This document shows, piece by piece, positions 27,106-35,256 of a stretch of 64,000 bases of DNA. The stretch comes from Candidatus Chloroploca asiatica (GTDB lineage Bacteria > Chloroflexota > Chloroflexia > Chloroflexales > Chloroflexaceae). The stretch lies in the NCBI RefSeq assembly GCF_002532075.1, contig NZ_LYXE01000075.1, positions 1 to 64,000 on the forward strand, read 5' to 3'. How positions within the stretch are numbered: position 1 is the stretch's first letter; each line of letters starts with the position of its first letter. Both the position numbers and the translations under genes were made by a program. The notes beneath the pieces were generated by a model. It saw only the letters and a list, made by a program, of their open reading frames with translations. It did no database searches and was not told where the DNA came from.

Positions 27106-27239
27106 GTTTTTTATGGCAACGCCCCTTCCATCTGACTCCAAGCATTCTCAAAATCTTCCGCCTCAAAGCGAATGTCGCCGATGCGAAAACCTTTGCGCCT
27201 TTGCGGCAAACCAACCGCCTTCTTTGCAAGGCATTGACC

Positions 27240-28796
27240 CTAGCCCTCTTCGATGGTCGAGAGCACGCGGTGGGCACGCAGGGCCAGCCAGAGGGCAAAG
27301 TGTTCTTCGGCATTGTCGAGATCCATGCCACTGATATCTTTGATGCGTTCGAGGCGATAGAGCAGCGTATTGCGATGGACATGCAACGCCCCCGAGGTGG
27401 CACGCAGGTTGCCAAGGTGATTGAAATAGGCATCCAGCGTCTTGATCAGATCGGCCCCCTGGCGCTGGTCATAGTCGGCAAGCCGGGATAGCGTCTCGCG
27501 ATAGAAGGTCCAGAGTTCAGGCGTTTCACGCAGGCGTACCAGCAAACGATAGACCCCGAGGTCAGAAAAAGCCAGGACACGCCCAGGGCCAAAGAGTTGG
27601 CGCCCAAGCACCATCGCCTGTTCCGCCTCTTCGAGCGAGCGTCGCCACTCGGCAAGCGTCGCGACCGGCGTCCCCACGGCCAACAAGACCTGCGGGTAGT
27701 CAATGAGCAAGCGCTCACGCAGCTGCTCAACCAATTCACGCGGACGCGCATTCGTCGCGGTTGGCAGCATACAGAGCACGCTGCTTTCACGGCGCGAGAG
27801 CGGCGCCGGAATACCGCGACGGGTCAACTCATTCTGGATTGTCCCGCTGAGCCGGGCCAGCGCCGACGGCCCAGCATCATCGATCTTCACTAGCACGGCC
27901 ATATGCGGCACCGTCAGGGTATAGCCAAGTTCCTGCCCGCGCTGTAGTGCGGCAGCGAGATCACCAGGTGGCCCACTGAGGATATTCGAAACAAAATCGC
28001 CCCGGAGGCGATCTTCGGCGGCCTGGACGGCCTGTTCTTTCGCGAGTTCAAGGGCGAGGGCTGCCGCGCCACGCTGGGCCGCCTCACGATCCCAGGTATC
28101 CAGCGCTGTCCCAGCGACCGCCAGATAGCCGGTGGGAAAATCACGTGGCCCGATCAATTCAACCCAGATCTGCTGATTGAGCATCGAGGCATCACCGGCC
28201 GCTGTGGGGCGCAACGCCTGCAACGCAACCCGCGCCGAACCACGGCCACGCTGGGCGCGCAACTCACCATTTGGCGCATAACATGCCACACTCTGACCAG
28301 TCCGTTCGGCCATGAGATCAAGCAAGCCCGGCAAACCAGCGCCAGCCAGCGAGCGTTGTGTGAGCAGATCGTACAACTGCGCCCCGCGTCGCTCGAACTG
28401 CGCTTCGTAGTCACTCACCAGACGCGTGATCTCGCGTTCAACCTCGCGCAGATCTGTCCCCTCAGGCAGTTGCAACAGGGGGAGGCGCGCCTCCTCAGCG
28501 GCCGTGACATCATCGTTGGTGATCGTGCCCAGCGCCACCACACCAGCAACCGGAATCGGGGCCTGCCCAAGTCGGCGCACCAGCACAGCCAGGCTCAAGC
28601 GGGTATCCAGGGTACGGATCGCGTCAACCGCAAGCACCGCAAGCTCACCACCACGCAATTCAGCGAAGGCAGGCAGTGTGGAACGCAACGTCGCCACCCA
28701 GGTGACCTGTCGTCCAAGTCCGGCGCTACCAGCGGAAATGGTAGTTCCCAGGGGAAGGGCGAGTCGCAATACATCGCGTACAGTAACCGAGGGCAT
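27240..28796 (-). CDS. PucR-family transcription regulator
   Basis: 518 residues. The N-terminal PucR domain (about 1-125, opening VTVRDVLRLALPLG) is followed by a GAF/CdaR GGDEF-like middle (about 290-420, without a GGDEF motif). The C-terminal HTH_30 domain has LIKTLDAYFNHLGNLRATSG and ALHVHRNTLLYRLERI. Family members often regulate purine, amino-acid or sugar-acid catabolism by binding a metabolite; no target is evident. It diverges from the metal transporter operon. ATG 28796 has only a weak ribosome-binding site. Confidence 0.88.
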   Translation of the reverse strand: MPSVTVRDVLRLALPLGTTISAGSAGLGRQVTWVATLRSTLPAFAELRGGELAVLAVDAIRTLDTRLSLAVLVRRLGQAPIPVAGVVALGTITNDDVTAAEEARLPLLQLPEGTDLREVEREITRLVSDYEAQFERRGAQLYDLLTQRSLAGAGLPGLLDLMAERTGQSVACYAPNGELRAQRGRGSARVALQALRPTAAGDASMLNQQIWVELIGPRDFPTGYLAVAGTALDTWDREAAQRGAAALALELAKEQAVQAAEDRLRGDFVSNILSGPPGDLAAALQRGQELGYTLTVPHMAVLVKIDDAGPSALARLSGTIQNELTRRGIPAPLSRRESSVLCMLPTATNARPRELVEQLRERLLIDYPQVLLAVGTPVATLAEWRRSLEEAEQAMVLGRQLFGPGRVLAFSDLGVYRLLVRLRETPELWTFYRETLSRLADYDQRQGADLIKTLDAYFNHLGNLRATSGALHVHRNTLLYRLERIKDISGMDLDNAEEHFALWLALRAHRVLSTIEEG

Positions 28797-28833
28797 GGGT
28801 TTACTTTATCAAGCACTTATCACATTAGCGGCT

Positions 28834-28842
28834 ATTATACCA
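28834..28842 (-). promoter_or_regulatory. Extended -10 promoter of the PucR-type gene
   Basis: TGG-TATAAT on the minus strand at 28834-28842, about 38 nt before the ATG. No good -35 at normal spacing, as is common for extended -10 promoters. Confidence 0.5.
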
Positions 28843-28882
28843 CCGTAGCGATACAATTAAATTATTTGGGAAGGTCTCGTGA

Positions 28883-28911
28883 TTGACAAAAACCCTAATT
28901 TATAGTATTTT
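28883..28911 (+). promoter_or_regulatory. Predicted promoter of the metal ABC transporter operon
   Basis: Perfect TTGACA (28883-28888), 17-nt spacer, TATTTT (28906-28911). About 49 nt upstream of the first ATG, which has a strong TGGAGG site (28948-28953). Confidence 0.65.
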
Positions 28912-28926
28912 AGGTATAGCTAAAAT
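28907..28926. promoter_or_regulatory. DtxR/MntR-type operator over the -10 of the metal transporter promoter
   Basis: ATTTTAGGTATAGCTAAAAT is a 20-bp palindrome with nine of ten base pairs matched. The TTTAGGnnnnnCTAAA form resembles sites of DtxR/MntR/SirR-type metal repressors. It covers the predicted -10 and start point, so binding should repress. The repressor gene is not in the window. The assignment rests on the pattern and on the operon's content. Confidence 0.65.
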
Positions 28927-28959
28927 AAATTTCTGGCACGGCAAATTTGGAGGAATGAA

Positions 28960-29748
28960 ATGCAGCCTGCGTTAGCAATTACTGATTTGACTGTTGCCTA
29001 TCACGATAAGCCTGTGCTCTGGGATGTTGATCTCGAGGTGCCTGCCAGTACGCTGATGGCGATTGTTGGGCCGAATGGCGCCGGCAAGACGACGCTGATC
29101 AAGGCTGCGCTCGGTCTGGTGCGCCCCGCTGCCGGTCAGACGCTCTTTTATGGCCGTCCGTATCGCGAGCAACGGCGCCTGGTAGGGTATGTTCCTCAGC
29201 GCGGCAGCGTCGATTGGGATTTCCCGACGAGTGTGCTCGATGTGGTGATGATGGGGCGCTATGGAAGCCTGGGTTGGTTCCGTCGTCCCGGCAAGGCCGA
29301 ACGCCAGCACGCGCTGGCCGCACTCGAGAAGGTGCGCATGGCCGATTTTGCCACCCGTCAGATCAGCCAACTCTCGGGCGGGCAACAGCAACGGGTCTTT
29401 CTCGCCCGTGCCCTGGTTCAGGATGCGCAAATCTATTTTATGGACGAACCCTTTCAGGGGGTTGATGCGGTCACCGAGCGTGCCATCATCGATCTGCTGC
29501 GCGATCTGCGCGCCAATGGCAAGACGGTGATCGTCGTTCACCACGATCTCCAGACCGTGCCCGAGTATTTTGATCAGGTCTGTCTGATCAATGTGCGCCG
29601 CATCGCCAGTGGCCCGGTGGCCGAGGTCTTTACCGAAGCCAACCTCCGCGCTACCTATGGCGGGCGCATTGCGTTCCTTGGGCATGCCGAAGATGACGAA
29701 GCCACACCGAGCCGCACCGAAGGGATGCTGAAAGGAGTGGCCGACTGA
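28960..29748 (+). CDS. Metal (Mn/Zn/Fe) ABC transporter ATP-binding protein
   Basis: 262 residues. Walker A is GPNGAGKTTL, the signature is LSGGQQQRVFLARAL, Walker B is IYFMDEPFQGVD and the H-loop is VIVVHHDLQTV. The insert YVPQRGSVDWDFPTSVLDVVMMG is typical of the TroB/MntB/ZnuC group of metal importers. It energises the two permeases that follow; its stop overlaps the next start. The putative DtxR-type operator upstream favours manganese or iron, but the metal cannot be fixed from sequence. Confidence 0.93.
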   Translation: MQPALAITDLTVAYHDKPVLWDVDLEVPASTLMAIVGPNGAGKTTLIKAALGLVRPAAGQTLFYGRPYREQRRLVGYVPQRGSVDWDFPTSVLDVVMMGRYGSLGWFRRPGKAERQHALAALEKVRMADFATRQISQLSGGQQQRVFLARALVQDAQIYFMDEPFQGVDAVTERAIIDLLRDLRANGKTVIVVHHDLQTVPEYFDQVCLINVRRIASGPVAEVFTEANLRATYGGRIAFLGHAEDDEATPSRTEGMLKGVAD

Positions 29749-30617
29749 TGGAACTCTTTGCTGATTATACGCTGCGCATGGTGGCCCTCGGGTCGGCTAT
29801 GCTTGGCATCGTCAGCGGGGTGCTCGGCTGCTTTGCCGTGCTGCGCCGCCAGGCGCTGCTCGGCGATGCGATGTCCCATGCGGCCCTCCCCGGCATTGTG
29901 GTGGCCTTTCTGCTGACTGGGCAACGCGATCCGCTTATTTTGATGCTCGGGGCCGCGGGCTCTGCCTGGCTCGCCGCCCTCTTGTTGATGAGTGTGACCC
30001 GTACCACGCGGGTAAAAGAAGATAGTAGCCTCGCCCTGATCCTGGCCGTCTTTTTTGGGACTGGTCTCGTACTGCTCTCGTGGTTGCAACAGCGCCCCGA
30101 TGCGGCCCAAGCCGGGTTGCGCAGTTTCCTCTTTGGGCAGGCCGCCGCCATGGTCGCCCGTGATGTCCAGGTGATGGTCGCCCTCGGTGTGCCAACCCTG
30201 GTGCTCGTTGCGCTCTTCTGGAAACAGTTCAAGGTGCTCACCTTTGACCCTGAATATGCCGCTAGCCTTGGCTTGCCGGTGCGTGGCTTGAGCGTGCTGC
30301 TGACCTCGTTGATCATTGTCGCGATTGTGCTCGGTCTCCAGACAGTCGGGGTTGTGCTGATGAGTGCGATGCTCGTCGCCCCAGCAGCCGCCGCGCGCCA
30401 GTGGACCGACCGCCTCGGCGTGATGATTGTGCTGGCGGGGCTGTTTGGAGCAAGCGCCGGCGTTGTTGGGGCACTGATCAGTGCCACCGCACGTGGGCTC
30501 GCCACCGGGCCAACCATTGTGCTCTGTCTCGGGGTGCTCACCCTGGTCTCGTTTCTTTTCGCACCCAACCGGGGGCTGATCTGGCGCTACACCCGCCAGG
30601 CCGTGCCCCAGGTTTAG
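29748..30617 (+). CDS. Metal ABC transporter permease (TroC/MntB type)
   Basis: 289 residues with eight to nine hydrophobic segments. Family segments include LGDAMSHAALPGIVVAFLL, TRVKEDSSLALILAVFFGTG and QTVGVVLMSAMLVAPAAAARQ. Inner-membrane channel subunit of a TroABCD-like importer. It overlaps the ATPase gene by one base and is followed after 19 bp by a second permease gene. No gene for a periplasmic metal-binding protein lies in this operon within the window. Confidence 0.92.
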   Translation: MELFADYTLRMVALGSAMLGIVSGVLGCFAVLRRQALLGDAMSHAALPGIVVAFLLTGQRDPLILMLGAAGSAWLAALLLMSVTRTTRVKEDSSLALILAVFFGTGLVLLSWLQQRPDAAQAGLRSFLFGQAAAMVARDVQVMVALGVPTLVLVALFWKQFKVLTFDPEYAASLGLPVRGLSVLLTSLIIVAIVLGLQTVGVVLMSAMLVAPAAAARQWTDRLGVMIVLAGLFGASAGVVGALISATARGLATGPTIVLCLGVLTLVSFLFAPNRGLIWRYTRQAVPQV

Positions 30618-30636
30618 TAGATAGCGAGGTGCCACG

Positions 30637-31740
30637 ATGTCGTCAACAATGGAAGTGCAACTCATTGCAATCGTGGTCGCTGCTGCCTGTGCCTTGCCGG
30701 GAGTCTTCCTCGTCTTGCGCCGGATGGCGATGATGAGCGATGCGATTAGCCATACGGTTTTGCTTGGCATTGTGCTTGGCTATTTTGTGACCCGCGATCT
30801 CGCTTCGCCGTTGCTCTTTGTCGGTGCGGTCGCAACCGGGGTCTTGACGGTCAGTCTCGTTGAGATGTTGACCCGTACCAATCTGATCAAAGAAGATGCC
30901 GCCATTGGCCTCGTCTTTCCGGTGCTCTTTAGCATTGCGGTGATCCTGATTTCACGCTACGCCGGCAATGTCCATCTCGATACTGATGCGGTCTTGCTTG
31001 GCGAATTGGCGTTTGCGCCGTTTGATCGCATCACCTGGGGCTGGCTCGATCTGCCCCGCGCCTTGCTGATCGGCAGCATCACGCTCGTGCTCAACCTGTT
31101 GCTAATTGTGCTCTTGTACAAAGAGCTCAAGCTCGCAACGTTTGATGTTGGCCTCGCGGCAACGCTCGGGTTCAGCCCGGTGCTCGTGCATTACGGCTTG
31201 ATGACCGTCGTCTCGATTACGGCAGTTGGCGCTTTTGATGCAGTTGGCTCGATCCTTGTCGTTGCGCTGATGGTTGCCCCTCCTGCGGCGGCCTATCTCT
31301 TGACCGATCGCTTGTCACGCATGCTTGGCTTGAGTGTCGTCATTGCCGTGCTCAGTGCCGTGCTTGGCTACTGGTTTGCTCGCTGGTTCAATGTCGCGAT
31401 TGCCGGTTCGATGGCAATGATGACCGGGGTTGCTTTTCTGCTGGCCTTCCTCTTTGCGCCGGCCCGAGGCATCGTGGCGCTTGGGGTGCGGCGTTCGCGT
31501 CAGCGCTGGGAATTTGCCCAGCAGATGCTGACGCTCCACCTGCTCAACCACGAAGGTACCGCCGAGGCCGACGACGAGTGCAGCCGCAACCACCTGAGCC
31601 ACCATCTTCGCTGGCAGCCACGCTTCGCCGCGACCGTGATTCGCCTCGCCGAACAGGGGGGCCTGATCCAGTGCGATGGCATGCGCCTGATGCTCACCGA
31701 CCAGGGCCGTCGCCTTGCCCAGGAGGCGAGTCTCCGCTAA
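30637..31740 (+). CDS. Metal ABC transporter permease with C-terminal winged-helix extension (TroD/MntC type)
   Basis: 367 residues. The first about 285 form the permease: SDAISHTVLLGIVLGYFV, TNLIKEDAAIGLVFPVLFS, FDAVGSILVVALMVAPPAAAY. The last about 80 residues are soluble and resemble the DNA-binding and linker part of DtxR/MntR regulators (LLNHEG, NHLSHHLRWQPRFAATVIRLAEQGG, LTDQGRRLAQEA). Such extensions are known in some MntC/TroD-like permeases; whether this one binds DNA or metal is unknown. Last gene of the operon; its end meets the end of a convergent gene (4-bp overlap). Confidence 0.88.
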   Translation: MSSTMEVQLIAIVVAAACALPGVFLVLRRMAMMSDAISHTVLLGIVLGYFVTRDLASPLLFVGAVATGVLTVSLVEMLTRTNLIKEDAAIGLVFPVLFSIAVILISRYAGNVHLDTDAVLLGELAFAPFDRITWGWLDLPRALLIGSITLVLNLLLIVLLYKELKLATFDVGLAATLGFSPVLVHYGLMTVVSITAVGAFDAVGSILVVALMVAPPAAAYLLTDRLSRMLGLSVVIAVLSAVLGYWFARWFNVAIAGSMAMMTGVAFLLAFLFAPARGIVALGVRRSRQRWEFAQQMLTLHLLNHEGTAEADDECSRNHLSHHLRWQPRFAATVIRLAEQGGLIQCDGMRLMLTDQGRRLAQEASLR

Positions 31741-32642
31741 GGGAGGGCAAGCTCTCCCTCACCATACTCAACCTCGATATTGAGCAGATAAAGTTGCCCC
31801 GCAAAGGTTTCGCTATTGGCCGCATTGCCCCGTAACAAGAAGAATGACCAGAGGGAGTTGTTGGCAAGGTTGCTGTCGGTCAGGGTAAAACTCTGGCTGT
31901 AGATGCGGTACCACGACGGGCCACTCGGGAAGGTCAGCAGGCTATCGGCATCCCGTGTTCCCGGGTTGGTCAGCCATTCCCCCGAACCGGGCGTGTAGGT
32001 ATTGAGCTTGAGCCGCCAATTGACCGCCCCGGCCCCGTTGCCGCCTAGCGCAAAGAAGACCCGCACCGTCACCGGCGAGGTACCGTCCCAATCCGCCGGA
32101 CGCGCTAGATAGAACCCGGCTTCGTCACTCACATTGGCCGCCCACCGCAACGCTAGGTCGTTGTCCATCACCAGATTGGTCGAGTCGAGATCGCGGATCA
32201 ATGCGGCCGGGCTGATGCTCACCGTACGGGTCTGGCTACTGGCCGTTGTTCCCGTTCCTGTGGCTGCCGGGGTCACGATCTGGCGAGGCGTCAGCACGGT
32301 GTAGCTACTGCTGCCGTGCTGACGCACCGCCACTTCAACATAGACTGGCTGGTCGCGTGCGGGCAGGCTCAGCGGGGCGGTAAAGCGTCCGTCAACCACC
32401 GTTACATCAGGCACAGCCAGCGCTTCACCTATCGGCTGCCCATCAGTTGCAGCATCAAAGAGCGTGATCAAGAAATCGTACTGGCCGTGCGCAGAGGAGC
32501 CACCATCCTCAAGATAGCCCTCGTAGATGATGCTCGGGTGAGCGGTGGCCGACTCGACCGTAACCGGCCTTTGGAGCCACCCGACCCACACGGCGACGAT
32601 GGCGAGGCCAATGAGTCCAAGGAATGCTAGACGGCGTACCAT
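31737..32642 (-). CDS. Secreted protein of unknown function, tandem paralogue A
   Basis: 301 residues from ATG 32642, preceded by AAGGGAG. One N-terminal hydrophobic helix (FLGLIGLAIVAVWVGWL) gives a signal anchor. Residues about 35-120 look like a beta-rich module (IIYEGYLEDGGSSAHGQYDF). Residues about 140-295 are a second, jelly-roll-like module that is nearly identical to that of the next gene upstream. I do not recognise a named family. No catalytic motif is visible. It is probably exported or anchored outside the membrane. Confidence 0.7.
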   Translation of the reverse strand: MVRRLAFLGLIGLAIVAVWVGWLQRPVTVESATAHPSIIYEGYLEDGGSSAHGQYDFLITLFDAATDGQPIGEALAVPDVTVVDGRFTAPLSLPARDQPVYVEVAVRQHGSSSYTVLTPRQIVTPAATGTGTTASSQTRTVSISPAALIRDLDSTNLVMDNDLALRWAANVSDEAGFYLARPADWDGTSPVTVRVFFALGGNGAGAVNWRLKLNTYTPGSGEWLTNPGTRDADSLLTFPSGPSWYRIYSQSFTLTDSNLANNSLWSFFLLRGNAANSETFAGQLYLLNIEVEYGEGELALP

Positions 32643-33220
32643 AGCAATAACTCCCTTCTAAGAGAAGGATTGAGAAGATAGCAAAGAGGAAATAGCCACG
32701 TGCCTCAACAAGCGTCAACGCCGAGCGATCGGCAGATAGACAACATACGATGGTGGATTGCGCAGGTAGGAAACCTCGACATTGAGCAGATAAAGTTGCC
32801 CCGCAAAGGTTTCGCTATTGGTCGCATTGCCCCGTAACAAGAAGAATGACCAGAGTGGTGCGTCGGCGAGGTTGCTGTCGGACAGGGTGAAACTCTGGCT
32901 GTAGATGCGGTACCACGACGGGCCACTCGGGAAGGTCAACAGGCTATCGGCATCCCGTGTTCCCGGATTGGTCAGCCATTCACCCGAGTTGGGCGTGTAA
33001 GTGTTGAGCTTGAGCCGCCAGTTGACCGCCCCGGCCCCGTTGCCGCCTAGCGCAAAGAAGACCCGCACCGTCACCGGCGAAGTGCCGTCCCAATCCGCCG
33101 GACGCGCCAGGTAGAACCCGGCTTCGTCACTCACATTCGCCGCCCACCGCAGCGCCAGGTCGTTGTCCATCACTACATTGGTCGAGTCAACATCACGAAT
33201 AAACGCCGCCGGACTGACGC
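31770..33220. repeat. Near-identical direct duplication of about 440 bp shared by the two secreted-protein genes
   Basis: About 31770-32215 and 32772-33220 are direct copies offset by about 1,002 bp and differ only at scattered, mostly third-position bases. The similarity stops abruptly at the 5' side, where the two genes have unrelated N-terminal regions. Confidence 0.8.
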
Positions 33221-33530
33221 TGACACTGCGCGTAAGCACGCCCGTCTGCGCAACGATTGGCATACGACCCGTCGTAATTCTCGACCACCCGAGGCGCAAT
33301 GGTGGCGCAAAGCGCACAGAACGTGACCGCAGACCACCCTGGAGTTGGTACGTTCCACCACTCATCGAGGCTTGAGGGGGTGCATCGTTGTACGCCGAAA
33401 AGGCGCGCCCGGGCTGCATAAGCCTGAATGTACCAAGCACTATCGCCAAACCGATCAAAACCAGCCCGAAAAAGAATAACTGTTGAGGAGGGATCCCCAT
33501 GCGCCGAAACAGCGGCTCTCGTTTTTCCAT
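32715..33530 (-). CDS. Secreted protein of unknown function, tandem paralogue B
   Basis: 271 residues from ATG 33530, chosen because CAGGAG lies 8 nt upstream; the ORF extends to 33569 without support. A TM/signal helix (LFFFGLVLIGLAIVLGTF) follows a short charged N-terminus. The N-terminal part differs from paralogue A, while residues about 105-255 are almost identical to it (for example DLALRWAANVSDEAGFYLAR). It ends in YVVYLPIARR; tails of the YLPxxxR type are frequent at the C-termini of exported Chloroflexota proteins (recalled, not checked). Confidence 0.7.
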   Translation of the reverse strand: MEKREPLFRRMGIPPQQLFFFGLVLIGLAIVLGTFRLMQPGRAFSAYNDAPPQASMSGGTYQLQGGLRSRSVRFAPPLRLGWSRITTGRMPIVAQTGVLTRSVSVSPAAFIRDVDSTNVVMDNDLALRWAANVSDEAGFYLARPADWDGTSPVTVRVFFALGGNGAGAVNWRLKLNTYTPNSGEWLTNPGTRDADSLLTFPSGPSWYRIYSQSFTLSDSNLADAPLWSFFLLRGNATNSETFAGQLYLLNVEVSYLRNPPSYVVYLPIARR

Positions 33531-33581
33531 ATGCGCACTCCTGAGGAACTGGCGCAAACCGATACGCACCGGGGCAAGGTG

Positions 33582-33590
33582 AGTATAGCA
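33582..33590 (-). promoter_or_regulatory. Extended -10 promoter of secreted paralogue B
   Basis: TGC-TATACT on the minus strand, about 52 nt upstream of ATG 33530. No clear -35. Confidence 0.4.
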
Positions 33591-33697
33591 TATCAGTCTG
33601 CGCTAGCATATTCAGCAATTGCCAACATTCCCGCGGGGTGGTACCATACCAGGACAGTCACGCTGTACCATTGCTCATGGCGACCCGAGGTAGCCCT

Positions 33698-34408
33698 ATG
33701 GCCTTTGCTGGTTTTTCGACCGATACGCTCGTGAGCCTGCCGCCTGAACTCTTTAGCGAGGTCATTCCGAATATTACGCTGCCAAGTGAACTCAAGGTGA
33801 CACTCCATATCTTCTATCGGCTGAGTCGGCAGCGGGTTACACCGCGGCGTGTTAGCTGGGACGAACTCCACAGCGATGTCTTGCTGCGCCGTTCGCTCCG
33901 GAGTGTCAGCAAACTGCGTCCGTTCGATGATTTGCTTAGCGAAGGATTGGGGGCTGCCGTGCGCCGGGGCACGCTGTTGCACCTGGCGCTCCCTGTTGAA
34001 GAGCGGGTGCATAATTGGTATCTAGTGCATACCACGCTCAACCGTACCTGGGTTGAACGCCTCACCAACGCACGCACGGTGCTCGCCCCGACAAGTGAAC
34101 TGCCCGAACGCCCGTCGGTGATCGGGCTCTACGAGCAAAATATTGGCCTGGTCACCCCGATGCTGATTGATGAACTACGCGAAGCCGAAGAGCGTTACCC
34201 CCGTGAGTGGATCGAAGAAGCCATGCGCGAGGCGGTACGCTCGAATGCACGCTCGTGGCGCTATATTCGTAAAGTGCTGGAGAGGTGGGCAGCCAATGGA
34301 CGACAAGATGCGGCGGATCGCGCCGAACGACCTATCGATATCGAGAAATATACCAGCGGCGAGTTCGATGGACTCTTCCGCCGCGGCAGCGATGAATCCG
34401 ATCTCTGA
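33698..34408 (+). CDS. DnaD/DnaB_2-domain replication initiation protein
   Basis: 236 residues from ATG 33698, which has GAGG 7 nt upstream; ATG 33677 and an earlier start are in frame. The N-terminal part (residues 1-120) looks like a winged-helix DnaD N-domain. The C-terminal DnaD domain has the YxxxIG motif as YEQNIGLVTPMLIDELREAE and ends WIEEAMREAVRSNARSWRYI. DnaD proteins help load the replicative helicase with a DnaC/DnaI-type loader, and such an ATPase gene follows with overlap. Confidence 0.82.
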   Translation: MAFAGFSTDTLVSLPPELFSEVIPNITLPSELKVTLHIFYRLSRQRVTPRRVSWDELHSDVLLRRSLRSVSKLRPFDDLLSEGLGAAVRRGTLLHLALPVEERVHNWYLVHTTLNRTWVERLTNARTVLAPTSELPERPSVIGLYEQNIGLVTPMLIDELREAEERYPREWIEEAMREAVRSNARSWRYIRKVLERWAANGRQDAADRAERPIDIEKYTSGEFDGLFRRGSDESDL

Positions 34409-35189
34409 GCAAGCTCCCGATGAGCCTGAAGAGGTCTGCCCTCGCTGCAAAGGGGCAGGCTATTATTTGCTTGATGTTCCCTTTGGGCATCCCGAGTTTG
34501 GGCAGTTGATTACCTGCCACTGTCGCGCCGCCGAAAAACAACAACTCCGCCGTCAGCGTTTGCTCGAAATAAGCAACCTCGGGCCGTTTAGCGGCAAGAC
34601 GTTCGAGAACCTTGATGCTGGCGTGCCAGGCCTTGCGCGCGCCTATGCCCGCGCACGCAAGTTTGCCGAGCAACCTACAGGCTGGTTAATCTTTTTTGGT
34701 GGCTACGGCTGTGGCAAAACCCATCTCGCCGCGGCCATTGCGAATGAAATCCTGCGCAACCATTTTTTGACGATCCTCTTTACGGTGGTTCCCGATCTGC
34801 TTGACCATCTCCGCAGCACGTTTGGGCCAAGCTCAGAAATTGCCTACGACGAACGGGTCGAGCAAGTGCGCAATGCCGATGTCTTGATCCTTGATGACCT
34901 GGGCACCGAAAATGCAACCCCCTGGGCCCGCGAGAAGTTGTTCCAGATCTTCAATCACCGTTATAATTATGGCCTGCCAACCGTGATCACGAGCAACCGT
35001 GAGCCAAAGGAGATCGATCCGCGTATCTTTTCCCGGATGAGCGACCGTGAATTGTGTGATGAGATCATTATGATTGATGCCGGTGATTATCGGCGCCTCG
35101 CCCCAACTCAGCGCTTTGAACAGCGGAAACAGGATCACCTACGCCGTATGGGGCGTACCCCTTCAGAACGTGGCCCGCGCAAGACCTGA
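34368..35189 (+). CDS. DnaC/IstB-like AAA+ ATPase, probable helicase loader
   Basis: 273 residues from ATG 34368. A zinc-ribbon-like CPRCKGAGYYLL...CHC (about 24-52) precedes the AAA+ core: Walker A GGYGCGKTH (111-119), Walker B VLILDDLGTEN and sensor-1 TVITSNREP. This layout matches DnaC/DnaI-type loaders. It overlaps the DnaD-like gene by 41 bp. A better ribosome-binding site precedes ATG 34296, but that would make a 113-bp overlap. There is no IstA transposase nearby, so an IS21 origin is unlikely. Confidence 0.84.
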   Translation: MDSSAAAAMNPISEQAPDEPEEVCPRCKGAGYYLLDVPFGHPEFGQLITCHCRAAEKQQLRRQRLLEISNLGPFSGKTFENLDAGVPGLARAYARARKFAEQPTGWLIFFGGYGCGKTHLAAAIANEILRNHFLTILFTVVPDLLDHLRSTFGPSSEIAYDERVEQVRNADVLILDDLGTENATPWAREKLFQIFNHRYNYGLPTVITSNREPKEIDPRIFSRMSDRELCDEIIMIDAGDYRRLAPTQRFEQRKQDHLRRMGRTPSERGPRKT

Positions 35190-35196
35190 ACATGAA

Positions 35197-35224
35197 TTGC
35201 CTGGTAATAGTCTGATGCTACAAT
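35197..35224 (+). promoter_or_regulatory. Predicted promoter of argF
   Basis: TTGCCT (35197-35202), 16-nt spacer, TACAAT (35219-35224) with extended -10 TGC. It lies 33 nt before the ATG. No arginine-repressor box was evident. Confidence 0.5.
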
Positions 35225-35256
35225 TGAGGCATGCAGATGGGACGGAGTAAAGCGTT

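Noticed and set aside
27047-27114. Intrinsic terminator for the PucR-type gene or menF
   Set aside because: The T-run is on the plus-strand side only; both flanking genes are on the minus strand.
29655-30770. 371-codon minus-strand frame opposite the metal permease genes
   Set aside because: Antisense shadow of TroC/TroD-type membrane proteins; highly charged nonsense composition.
34368-35189. IS21 helper IstB
   Set aside because: No IstA transposase or terminal repeats nearby; the gene overlaps a DnaD-like gene, fitting a helicase loader.
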